DNA of 64,000 bases from contig CAJINV010000001.1 in NCBI GenBank assembly GCA_905178155.1, positions 6,171,860-6,235,859 on the forward strand. The letters run 5' to 3'. Source of the DNA: Amoebophrya sp. A120 (taxonomy: Eukaryota; Sar; Dinophyceae; Syndiniales; Amoebophryaceae). Of this stretch, positions 47,237 to 56,410 are shown piece after piece. The first letter of the stretch is position 1. Each line of letters opens with the position of its first letter. Both the position numbers and the translations under genes were made by a program. The notes under the pieces are model-generated. The model did no database searches. It was not told where the DNA came from and was given only the letters and a program-made list of their open reading frames with translations.

Positions 47237-49763
47237 ATGACGGTTTCCAAGAACCAGCGTCAGGACGACTTCGATCGTTCGATGAAATCTCTCGACGATG
47301 GGCTCCTTTCCCTGTGTAAACAAACTTCGGTGATTAAGAAGAAGGCCATTGTGCTGCGCATGCAGGAGCAGTTCGGGAAGCTCCGCGATTTGATGCTTAA
47401 GTGGCTCCAGGACAAGGACCGCACGGACCTGCGGGACACTTTCGAACCCAACAACTTCTACCGGTTGGTCCGTCTGGCCGCCCTGTTAGAGGAAAACGCG
47501 GATATGGACGCGCTGTGCGGCGCCAAAATGCCCCCGGACGTGCGGTGGCACCAGTGTAACGAGGCGGTGAAGACCGTGCGGGCGGTGCTGGAGGACTACA
47601 CGGGGAAGCGGAAGGAAATCGAGGCCGCCCTGCTGAAGGAGGAGGAACGGCTGAAGGCGCAGATGGCCCGGGCCACGGTGATGCCCGTGCCGGAGGAGAA
47701 GAAGATCAAGGAGGACTCCGTGCAGACGCCCCAGCAGATCAAGCAAAACAAGTCGGATGTGGAGGTCAACTTGATCATGTCCCAAATGGAAGAAATCGAC
47801 GCCATGATGTCCATCGTGCAAGATCCATCCAGTACAACTTTCTTTTTGAATCATCATATAACATAATCCTGCAATAGCAATGAGTGCTGGAATGCGGCTT
47901 GTTGTCAAGTTTCTACGGAGGCGTTTGTGTTACTTACAAAACGAAAGCCGCACTGATGTTCTACTTTTATGACTTTGAATGGTCGGGAAAGTCAAGGAAA
48001 GTTACCGGTTTGCAAATTCACTCGCATGATCTTCGTGAAAAAAAACATAAACTCACCACAAAGGTATGACGGGTCTGGACAAGATTGTGGTGGTCGACTC
48101 CCCGACGATTGAGCCCATGGTAGGGCCGCCGGTGAAGGCGCAGAAGACCATTCCCCCAGTGAACAACACGCCGGTGATTCCGACCGCGGTGTCCACCCGC
48201 GACACGGTGGTGCCGGACACGGTCCCGGAAAACAAGAGGAAGAACTGGCAGCGGGCCAACAGCGCGCGGCCGGTGCCGAAGGCGGGGAAAGCGTACGTGG
48301 AGGAGGATACCGTTATGGACACCATCTCGGACGACTTCCGCAAGCAGATTGACAACGTGAAGGACCTGAAGGGCCTGATGGCGAACGTGGACCCACCGGA
48401 CGCGGGCTTCCAGCCGGGCAACTGGCTGATCTGGATGTGCTATGCAGTGCAAAAGCATCGTACTCGTATAAATGCATTACAAATTTCCTCAGCATTAGAA
48501 ATTCAATTTGTAATGCGGATCTGACTTACCAAAAAGATTTCTAATGCATGATTGCAAGACGAGTGCGATACTTTTGCACAGGATATGTGCGCCCGGGTGT
48601 TTTGGAACGACCCCACTTTGGATGACGTCAACTTCACCAACATCTACCTCCCGCCGCCGGAGAAGGAAAAACGGATTATTCCGAAGTTCATGGACGGGCT
48701 GGCCCAGAAAAACGAATACGTGAAAACACTGTCGCTCAGCAACGTCAACTTCGATGCCAAATCGGCAAAGTATCATTTTTTTTCATAATTTTGTTTCAAT
48801 TCATGAACGACTTGACATTTTTGACGCAGACGGTACGATCATGTCTTTATCGTTCACTTGTCTCCGTGCTAAATTTGATTACCGCGCTACTTTTTCCACC
48901 AAACTAATTGCAGGCGATGGCACGAGGTCTTTGCAAACAACAAGACAGTGAAGGTCCTGGACTTGAGCAGCAACCCGTGGAACGCCGAGCTTATGATGGG
49001 TTGGGTTGACGGCATCTCGAAAACCACAACACTGGATATGGCGCTCTCAACTGTTACATTCTCAACTGTTACATGATTTGTCATGCAAAATTACCTTGAC
49101 TATCAACGCCATCAAGCTGGCTCGCATGACAAATTCTCAGACGGCCAAACAGGCTGAGAATCTGTGCCAAATCTGTCATGCAAGAAGCGCAATGTCTTTC
49201 CTTTCACTTTTGCCATTCTTGCATCACAAATCCATGTAACAGTTGAGAGTGTAACAGTTGAGAACGCCATACTGGAGGAGCTCCGCATAAACAACATGAA
49301 CTTTGGCAACACCGGACACTCCGTCGGCGTGGAAAAATGTTATCAGATGCAAAAATGTGTGGGTCTGGAAGACTGCAACTTGTGATGCTGTCTCTGCATT
49401 CTAAAAAAATCTGTATTGCATGACCAGCAAGAGGAGTCCGCTTTGTGCTACATGGAGACGGTATTTCTCATGCGGAATAGGCATTAGGAAGCCCTCTAAA
49501 AATCTGTGATGCTAGGCGATGCATTACACGCGTCATGAGCAGTCATGTAACATTTGCATGACAAGTCTTGCATTCTTCCAGACCCAGACATTTTTGCATT
49601 TCATAAATGTCTGGCGGACGCAATTTTGAAGAACCAAAGCATTGTCAAGCTCGGTTTGGAATTGAAGGATCCGACTTGGCGAAACAAGATTGATCGACAG
49701 ATCATGCAAAACAAGGACCTGGCCAGACAAAGAAGGGTGGCTGCGGCCAAGGCTGGAAAGTGA
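47237..49763 (+). CDS. Tropomodulin-like LRR protein with novel N-terminal domain
   Basis: Six exons: 47237-47831, 48064-48440, 48591-48769, 48914-49036, 49277-49340, 49611-49763; total 1491 nt, 496 residues. Introns 1 and 3 are GT...AG; introns 2, 4 and 5 are introners. Residues ~20-110 are the helical NFYRLVRLAALLEE domain shared with the gene at 36,435; a coiled coil follows. From about residue 315 the protein has the alternating strand/helix plan of the tropomodulin C-terminal leucine-rich repeat domain: FWNDPTLDDVNFTNI, NEYVKTLSLSNVNFDA, NKTVKVLDLSSNPWNAE, TTLEELRINNMNFGN, LKNQSIVKLGLELKDP, ending with the basic NKDLARQRRVAAAKAGK tail. Tropomodulins cap actin pointed ends. The tropomyosin-binding N-terminus of animal tropomodulins is not evident. 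The fold assignment is good; actin capping is inference. Confidence 0.85.
48441..48585 (+). mobile_element. Introner element IE-1 (intron 2 of tropomodulin-like gene)
   Basis: Flanked by TGTGC at 48436-48440 and 48586-48590. The ends are inverted repeats starting TAT, with core GTGCAAAAG then ATCG then ACTCGT. Cutting within the repeat joins LIWMC to ARVFW in frame; the element must be removed because its own sequence adds stops or foreign residues. A GT...AG alternative (48447-48581) is also in frame but inserts five residues. Same family as IE-5, in opposite orientation. Confidence 0.9.
49037..49271 (+). mobile_element. Introner element IE-2 (intron 4 of tropomodulin-like gene)
   Basis: Flanked by CTGGA at 49032-49036 and 49272-49276. 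The terminal inverted repeats run about 40 nt from each end, starting TATGGCG, with a doubled TCTCAACTGTTACA unit inside. Removal joins SKTTTL to EELRINN, restoring a leucine-rich repeat. No GT/AG pair gives this product. Retention would introduce a TGA about 40 nt in. Confidence 0.93.
49341..49605 (+). mobile_element. Introner element IE-3 (intron 5 of tropomodulin-like gene)
   Basis: Flanked by AATGT at 49336-49340 and 49606-49610. Inverted ends of about 45 nt begin TATCAGATGCAAAAATGT on the left, with the matching complement on the right (TATGAAATGCAAAAATGT). Removal joins GVEKC to LADAILKN in frame. The internal sequence differs from the other elements, so this is a third family. Confidence 0.93.
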
Positions 49764-50890
49764 GTACTTAACTAGGTTGAACAAGTATATAACATTTTCA
49801 TAGAAGAAGCGCAGACAGCATTTTTCTGTATGGTAGTACCAATACGCTGCCTTGAGGAGCTCATTTTTTTCTCTTACTTTATGAGGCAAACTAAATAATA
49901 GTCAATTTATTTTTTTCATCTCGACGTGCTGCATGTGCGCTTTTTTTCGTAAAGTTAGTCTCGTATGTTTTTGACCGCCTGGTTGCGGTAAACTTTTTTC
50001 TAGCATGTTTTTGACGCGCACTCTACATACAGACTAACAAATTTTTTAGGCTAGTGACGTTGCTGCTCCACTGTTGTTTACTGTGCTTCTTGGTAGCAAA
50101 GGATGTGATGTTGAGCCAGGGCCTCACGCTACGATTTGCATAGCGAGCCAGAGCCTCACGCTGGATCATCATTTCCTGTAAGATTCAGTATCGCTGCGAA
50201 ACGGTAACGGTAAGCAGAGCTTGATCTCTCTCTCGTCATCGCAAACCATACGAGAGGATAGTTGGAAAAAGACATGAAGATCTAGTCGAGGTGGAGCTTT
50301 TTGGCGCTCTCTGCGAAACAACCCGGGTCAACATACAGAAAGCCCGACCCTTTCTTGCTACACCAGAATGAGATTTCTCACGAAACAAAGAAAAGGCCGC
50401 GTGTTCTTTCTTCCAAGAATGATGATGATCAGAAGGCATTCTCATACCCATTCTTCTACCGTTCAGATCCCGGAGACAAATGCACTTCTGAAGTACGTGG
50501 TAGACGGAACGAACCTAATAGCATTTATACAAACAACGACAACGAGCTCAGACGCAGGTACCAGCACAGGAAAAAGCTTTCTTGCTTTCAGCAATGTCCT
50601 CGTCCTCTTTCTTTTGATGCAGACATCAACCATCGAACACGATTGTAGTGCGGGTGCGCAACGAGCTAGTACAGTTCTTGTAACAGCATCTTCAATAAAG
50701 CTACAAGGTAGAATAACAGCAACAGATTATATTCGTACTAGAAAGGCAAATAATAATAAATCTATCAGACCAACCCGCCGACATCATCAAACCCGCCTGT
50801 TCAATTGCAGTATACAAGGTGACCTAGACCTTGTGGCGTCATTTTTTTTTGGTTTCATCGTCGTAGCTCAGGAGGTGCACACTGTGTCCG
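49764..50890. other. Intergenic; includes an 18-nt direct repeat pair
   Basis: No convincing gene. Two 18-nt copies differing at one base (GAGCCAG(G/A)GCCTCACGCT) lie at 50113-50130 and 50145-50162. Confidence 0.5.
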
Positions 50891-51702
50891 TGTGGTTTTC
50901 TGAAAAGATCCCGTGTAATAGTGCGTGGTCAGCGACTTCGGGCTGCGAAGCAAAAATTGCAAATTTAAGGATCTTTTTGAAGATCCACAGCACGGCGCGA
51001 AGCGGACGTATCTCTACTACGCCTGCGGCACGAAGATCTGCTGCTAACGTTCCATCAACTTTCTTCGTGAAGGAAGATGGTTCGATTTGGCCCAGGACCT
51101 CAAGTACTGCCGGTCGGACTCAAATTTGGTGGACCGAGATCCTCTTTTGCAGCTGTAACTGTTGTACAACCGCCGTCGTCGTCAGTCAACATTAAATTGA
51201 GAGCGCCCAGTGCTCGTGCTGGTAGGTGGAACAAGAATTGCGCGCTACAGACAGGAAGTGGCTTTTGTACGGCTTCTAGACAGCTCTCACATTACTGCGC
51301 GCCCTGGACGAGGTCCTCAACTGCAAAGCACGTGAACTCAAGAAGTGATGTGAACCCCAGCAACATTCATCCGGTGGTGATTCGTCCGCGTGCTTTTCGC
51401 AGCAGCAAAATATCTTCTGGATTCCAGCTGGTTCCCCCGAGTACTTCTATTTCCGCCCGACAAGGACTGGTAAGTGATTCGTATTTGTTTTTGTTTGAGA
51501 CTCCATTAAGACGGAAAATGAAGTGAAAACCCTGTCCGCTCGTGTCAGAGATTCCCAGATGGCTAAAATCGGTTTCTTCTTTAGAAGTACACTTCCACTG
51601 ATTTCGGAATTGATTATCGTATCGGTCTTGGTAGTGTCAGTGCTTGTATGTTCCTCTTTGATCGACGTGATAGCAAAATTGCTTCACGACCCACTTGTCT
51701 AG
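50890..51702 (+). pseudogene. Possible decayed or undetected multi-exon gene
   Basis: Protein-like pieces occur on + but in shifting frames and with in-frame stops: near 50960-51040 (FEDPQHGAKRTYLYYACGT), near 51073-51155 (GRWFDLAQDLKYCRSDSN), near 51190-51280 (VLVLVGGTRIARYRQEVAF), near 51285-51345 (LLRALDEVLNCKARELKK), and near 51420-51470 (FWIPAGSPEYFYFRPTRT). They could be short exons of one gene or remains of a dead one. A competing single frame starts at 51077 and would splice at GTAAGT (51472) to an exon at 51559-51702 encoding one membrane helix (LISELIIVSVLVVSVLVC). I cannot decide between these. Confidence 0.3.
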
Positions 51703-52027
51703 CTTTTTCTTGTTTCTTTATGCGCACCAAATCTTTGCCGTCTCCGATGGATAACATGTTGTACGTTGAATACGTACCTACAGGACTCACTCCCACTCTG
51801 GTTGAGGACAGTAGGATAGTAGTTCCGCTCGTCTTCACATTTTTTTGATTTTATTGTTTTTGTCATATCATCAATTTCAGAAATTGTTCGCATAAAGGTT
51901 TATTCATCGTGGGCCTAATGAAGAAAAAGAAATGTGAACAAATTCCGCACAGAACTCCAACCTCTGTTTCTTCAGCCCTGATCGGAAATTTTCGTCCAGT
52001 GCCACAGCACCTTCCCCCGAGACAAGA

Positions 52028-53434
52028 ATGCAAGAGGACGGTAAAGTCGACGTGTATGTGGTGGGGTTTGGCGTTCCGGGTCGCAGCATGGCCTGGTTCC
52101 ACTGTGAGCAGCTTCGACGCGGCTTGATTCCCAACGCCCGGCTCGCTGGAATCATCGAACCGGGTCTGGGACTGGCGAAAAACGCGAAGGACGTGCCCGT
52201 GACCACGTGGCAGTTTGGCGATTTGTCGGCGAAAGAGAAGAACGAAATCCAGATCGTAAAGTCGGTTGCGGATCTGGTCCCGCGGCCCGGCTGCAGTGAC
52301 CTGTCGCCGGTTGTACGAGGAAAAAGTGCGAATGAAGTGGAACAACAAGAATTTTCCTCGTGCGCAGTCGTGGCCTGCCGCACAGTCGATATGTGCGACC
52401 AACTGCGCCAACTCGTCGATCACGGGATCCGGTGCATTTACTTGGAAAAACCCGGCGCGTTTTCCGCGAAGGAGCTCGAGCAGGCGAAAGAGTACGCCGA
52501 TCGGTTTGGCGCGAAAGTTTATCTCGGCTACAACCGCAACGTGGCGCCCTACTTGCAAAAGAGCGTCAGCTACTTGTCCGATTTCGCGCAACGAACTGGT
52601 GTCACTCCGAAAAATGTGAAAGATCAGCAGGAGCTTGTTTTCCACTGCGAGCACTTCAACACGTACCAGCCAAAAGACCTCTTCGAGCTGTGTTTTGCCC
52701 GGAACCCGGAAGGAATTTTGAAGAACATGGCGATTCACGAACTCATGATCGCCGTGGCATTTTTTGGTTTCAAAGTCGATGATTTGAAGGACGTGCGCAT
52801 TCTGAACAGTAAGTTTCACTCGTTCGCGGGTAATACGACGGGACAAACGAATTCTCTGTCGGACCACGCGAACAGCGTGCTGGCGAAGCTGGACGGGGAT
52901 TTTTCCTTCCTCGATTTTCAGCTGGTGCACAAGGACCCAGACGTTCCGGTATTCCAAATCACCGCGGATCGCTGCGGGGGCGACGTGGTGCGCGCGACCG
53001 TCGCTTCGTGTTGCAACCGACAGAAAACGTACAAGATTTTGTACCAGTCAAGTCTGGATAGCGGGAAGCCGGTAGGACCAGCTTTGGGTGCTGTGAGTAG
53101 CGCCGCCGGTTCCCCGTGCTGGATGACGCAGTATCCGGACATGATGCCGTACTTGCGCTTGCAGGCGGACACGTACCGAACGTTGAAAGAAAAGGTGTGT
53201 TTCTACTCCACCTCTTCTGGGGCTGACTTTCGAGCTGCAACCAGTGCTGCACCATCCAGAAGTGCCATCGCATCTTCGTCGGGCGGCGGGGGAAAAGTGG
53301 CGACGATCGAGGATGGCGTCGAAGCGCTGCGGTTAGCGGAGCACCTGGAAAGTCTATTTAAGCACGCGGCGAATTCCGACACTGCCGAATTCGACGTGGA
53401 GCCCGCGACGAGGGTCGTGCACGCGAGGCTCTAG
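52028..53434 (+). CDS. Gfo/Idh/MocA-family oxidoreductase-like protein
   Basis: Single exon, 468 residues. It begins with a Rossmann strand-loop (VDVYVVGFGVPGRSMA, about residues 7-22), then has the family hallmark YLEKPGAFSAKE (about residue 138), where the EKP lysine contacts substrate and cofactor, and VYLGYNRN at the start of the second domain. The family uses NAD(P) to oxidise or reduce sugars, polyols and related compounds. The C-terminal ~150 residues are divergent and include a Ser/Ala/Gly-rich loop. The GFGVPGR loop departs from the usual GxGxxG, so cofactor use may differ. It lies 1 kb upstream of a second member of the superfamily, but the two proteins are not close copies. Confidence 0.78.
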   Translation: MQEDGKVDVYVVGFGVPGRSMAWFHCEQLRRGLIPNARLAGIIEPGLGLAKNAKDVPVTTWQFGDLSAKEKNEIQIVKSVADLVPRPGCSDLSPVVRGKSANEVEQQEFSSCAVVACRTVDMCDQLRQLVDHGIRCIYLEKPGAFSAKELEQAKEYADRFGAKVYLGYNRNVAPYLQKSVSYLSDFAQRTGVTPKNVKDQQELVFHCEHFNTYQPKDLFELCFARNPEGILKNMAIHELMIAVAFFGFKVDDLKDVRILNSKFHSFAGNTTGQTNSLSDHANSVLAKLDGDFSFLDFQLVHKDPDVPVFQITADRCGGDVVRATVASCCNRQKTYKILYQSSLDSGKPVGPALGAVSSAAGSPCWMTQYPDMMPYLRLQADTYRTLKEKVCFYSTSSGADFRAATSAAPSRSAIASSSGGGGKVATIEDGVEALRLAEHLESLFKHAANSDTAEFDVEPATRVVHARL

Positions 53435-54478
53435 ATCATCACGCGAGGCTCAGTTTTCATCGTCGGTCGTCGTGTTTCTCAAAGAGCAAATAAAGAGCGT
53501 GATGTTGGAGCTCTACCTTTCACATGCCAAGCATCAACGTACGGTACTTACGCATCGACGTGTACTACTAGTATAATAAAGACTCGTACACTAGATAATG
53601 ATAAAGATTAGACACAGGGCGCTCCATGCGACAGCCACGGTCGATACGCGAAGAGCTACGTGTACAAAAACAATACAAAAGATGAATTTTTTCGTCATCT
53701 ACAAAGCAACACAAAGACCACCGACTTCCGGAATCGCATCCGCACCCGAAGCGTCTTCTTGCATGCAAGTGAAGACAGACCAGGTACCTTCAAAATCAAC
53801 TGTAGAGAGCAAACCGGGCGTGCCAAGTTCGGGTGTGTTCACTGGCGAGCGCAAGAGCGGCAACGTAGCAAAGGCGCAGGCGTAGAAGAACTTCTTCTTC
53901 TGCTCTGCAGTTCCTCGTGCAATGTGTTTTTCTGAACGTGTTTCGCTTTCTGTCTTCATGTTATTTCCGGCCGCGCAGTAGAAGACCCGCCAAATGACAC
54001 ACTCCGTCTGTCGTGATCCTGTAGGTCTAGGTTCTGATACCAGCTGGAGGTCGGACGCACGAGCAAGTCTGTTCTTCCTTGTGCTAGTTCAAATTTAGAA
54101 GCAGAAGTATGAAACTTCTAACGTCGGTCCTGAAGAGAAAAGCGATCCATTTAGAGAAGATCCGTTACTTAGCCGACTGCAGATCATGCTGAGTGGGATT
54201 TATCTTGTTGGAAACGGCGAGGACGAGAAGACGACGGTGCCTCTTTGATTCTTTCACACGCTGATAGATTTTTTCCCTCAAGAACATGTCTCAGAACTAC
54301 ATAGCACTGACACTGAAGCTGGAAGATGTATGGGAAAGTAAGTAAACTCAAGCTTACTACTACTTAAGTTTTTTTTAGTTTTGTGTACTTCTTGGTACGT
54401 GTCTTCACTAAGTTTCAGCTTTTTAGTTTTCCCCCTGTGCCCCCTTTGTCATCCCCCAAACGCAAGTTTAATACGAAT
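53435..54478. other. Intergenic, no firm gene
   Basis: A 95-residue frame at 53598-53885 overlaps another frame of equal length and shows no domain. It is not accepted as a gene. The ~60 nt before 54479 are pyrimidine-rich, with possible acceptor AGs. Confidence 0.5.
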
Positions 54479-56410
54479 ATGGCTGCAGCAGTCGCGAGAC
54501 AAGCCCCATATCGCTGGGGAATATGTTCTACCGGAAACATTTGCAATGACTTTGTGACCTGCTTGCAGTACTTGAAGCAGAAAAAGGGGCGAGTGGAAGT
54601 AGCGGCCGTTGCCGCCCGGTCTTTGGAAAAGGCACAGCAATTTGCGGACAAGTTTTCCATTCCGTCTGCATACGCCTCCTACACGGATATGTTTAAGGAC
54701 CCGAACATCGACGTGATATATGTTGGTGCGATTCATCCTATGCACAAGCAAATCGTTTTGGAAGCACTTCGGAACAAGAAGCATGTCTTGTGCGAAAAAC
54801 CGATGGGAATGAACTTGCAAGAGGTATACACACTGTTCTTGCAGAAGCCAGAGAAGATTTCATCTGGTGATGTATCGTAGTAGCCGCACGTATAAACATT
54901 TTAATTTTTCATTTCAATATGAAGAGAAGAAGCTGAAGCCTGAGGTGAGCTGAGGTCTACATGAACAACCACGACGAACAGGTCCTGAGTATGCAAAGTG
55001 CGGCTTTGGAGAGCAACTGCCTGCTGCAGGAGGCCATGTGGACTCGATTCACCCCTCTGACAAAGAAGGTGCGAGAATTGGTGCAGGAGCAGCGCGTCCT
55101 CGGGGACTTGAAATTTATCCAGGGGGATTTTGGCGTGCAGTTCCCGAGGAGCGTAAAGAGAATATGGGACCGAGATATGGGTGGAGGAGCGCTGCTAGAT
55201 ATTGGTATAGAAGTGCTTCGTGATCATTCTCCTTCTCGTCCATCTCTACTACTTGATGATGAAGTCATGGATGTCCTCGATGTCCGACAAGATCGATGGT
55301 GACTCAAATTGACTTCCATTGCTTTGTCGCATGTAGTACTGCCTAGTTGTATCCGCACTCAAACGCAGCTGGCCTGCGGCAAAAGACCTACTTGAGCGAC
55401 ACAACTAGTACACCTTCGAATCTCCAGGTATCTACCCGCTCCAGTTTCTTTCCGGTCTCCTCTACCCTCGCCCACCGTCCCCGGAGCAGCCACGACAGCC
55501 GCCGGACCCTGCTGACCTTCCCCAGCCAAAAAGCTGCAAGGTTGAGGGTTCCATCGACGCAGAAACGGGTGTGGACACCGCGGGCGTGTTCTCCGCCACG
55601 TATGAGAACGATATAACTGCTGTGGTAAGTTGGAACGCGCTGTGCCAAACCCCGGAGGAGCTGATGATCGCGGGCACGAAGGGGTGCTTGAGAATCCACA
55701 GCCCCGCACACTGTGCCACCAAGGCAACGTTGTCCATACAGGAAAACCGAGAGAGCCAGAAGGAAGAGAAGATCGATATGACCTGCTCAGGTGTTACAAT
55801 CTCAAACGTTACAATAGAGTCTGGAATTTGTCTTGCATGACCAGCATGAGTACCATACAGAGACTTGGGCTTTTCGCAATACAAATTTGGTCAGATTCTC
55901 ATGGGGTTTGGGGCTCCGAAACTTGTCACGCATGCTCCTTTGGGAGTAGGCCAGATGTTGCGGATTTTGCAACACAAATTCCAAATTCTATTGTAACGTT
56001 TGAGATTGTAACACCTGAGCGGGTTATAATCGAAATCCCGCTGCCGCCGGACATGGACCTATCCTGTGCAAAAGTATCGTACTCGTATAAATGCAAGTCT
56101 TGCATTACAAATCTTGTTCCCAAGGCAAATCCGCATTACAAGTCTTTATATCTCATGCTGAGAAAATTTGTAATGCATTTATACGAGTGCGATAGGATAC
56201 TTTTGCAATTCATAGGACCGCTCGAAGTTCAATTTCCCCAACAGCGAACTGATCATGTTTGAGGCAGAAGCGGTGTGCGACGCGCTGGACAAGGGAAGGC
56301 TGGAATGTGCAGACTACGGCTGGGCCGAGACGCGTCACGTCACCGGGCTGATGGATATGATACGGAAAGAGCTCGGGGTGGTGTACCCGTCAGACAAGGA
56401 AGTCAAGTGA
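54479..56410 (+). CDS. Trans-1,2-dihydrobenzene-1,2-diol dehydrogenase-like oxidoreductase
   Basis: Gfo/Idh/MocA-family enzyme of the dimeric dihydrodiol dehydrogenase type, using NADP on sugars or dihydrodiols in the cytosol. Exons: 54479-54823, 54982-55204, 55428-55776, 56034-56059, 56220-56410; 1134 nt, 377 residues, close to the family's ~335-390. Introns 1-2 are GT...AG; introns 3-4 are introners. Motifs: RWGICSTGNICNDF (dinucleotide loop), YVGAIHPMHKQ, VLCEKPMGMN (EKP motif), LLQEAMWTRFTP, GGALLDIGIYPLQF (conserved catalytic region), and IEIPLPPDMDR. The C-terminus ends FEAEAVCDALDKGRLE...GLMDMIRKELGVVYP, as in the family. A 60-residue Pro-rich insertion follows YPLQF. Exon 4 is only 26 nt, trapped between two introners. 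Confidence 0.9.
55777..56028 (+). mobile_element. Introner element IE-4 (intron 3 of dihydrodiol dehydrogenase-like gene)
   Basis: Flanked by ATCGA at 55772-55776 and 56029-56033, both in codon phase 0. Terminal inverted repeats of about 42 nt are almost perfect, starting TATGACCTGCTCAGG on the left (TATAACCCGCTCAGG as the complement of the right). Overlap cutting joins QKEEKI to EIPLPP, which fits the family. The tempting GT...AG choice (GTGTTA...CTGAG) puts the downstream exons out of frame. Confidence 0.93.
56060..56214 (+). mobile_element. Introner element IE-5 (intron 4 of dihydrodiol dehydrogenase-like gene)
   Basis: Flanked by GGACC at 56055-56059 and 56215-56219. The ends are inverted repeats starting TAT with core TGCAAAAGTATC and ACTCGTATAAATGC. 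Overlap cutting joins PPDMD to RSKFNF in frame; GT...AG choices do not. The reverse complement of this element closely matches IE-1 along its length. Confidence 0.92.

Noticed and set aside
48447-48581. GT...AG boundaries for IE-1
   Set aside because: They are in frame, but would add YADMC to the protein and break the rule obeyed by the other four elements; kept only as an alternative.
50113-50162. 18-nt direct repeats as a CRISPR or att site
   Set aside because: Only two copies in a eukaryotic intergenic region; no array, integrase or tRNA nearby.
53598-53935. Overlapping 95- and 91-residue frames
   Set aside because: Two frames of equal length over the same bases, neither with a domain; probably chance.
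55791-56020. GT...AG boundaries for IE-4 (GTGTTA...CTGAG)
   Set aside because: They shift the downstream conserved exons out of frame.
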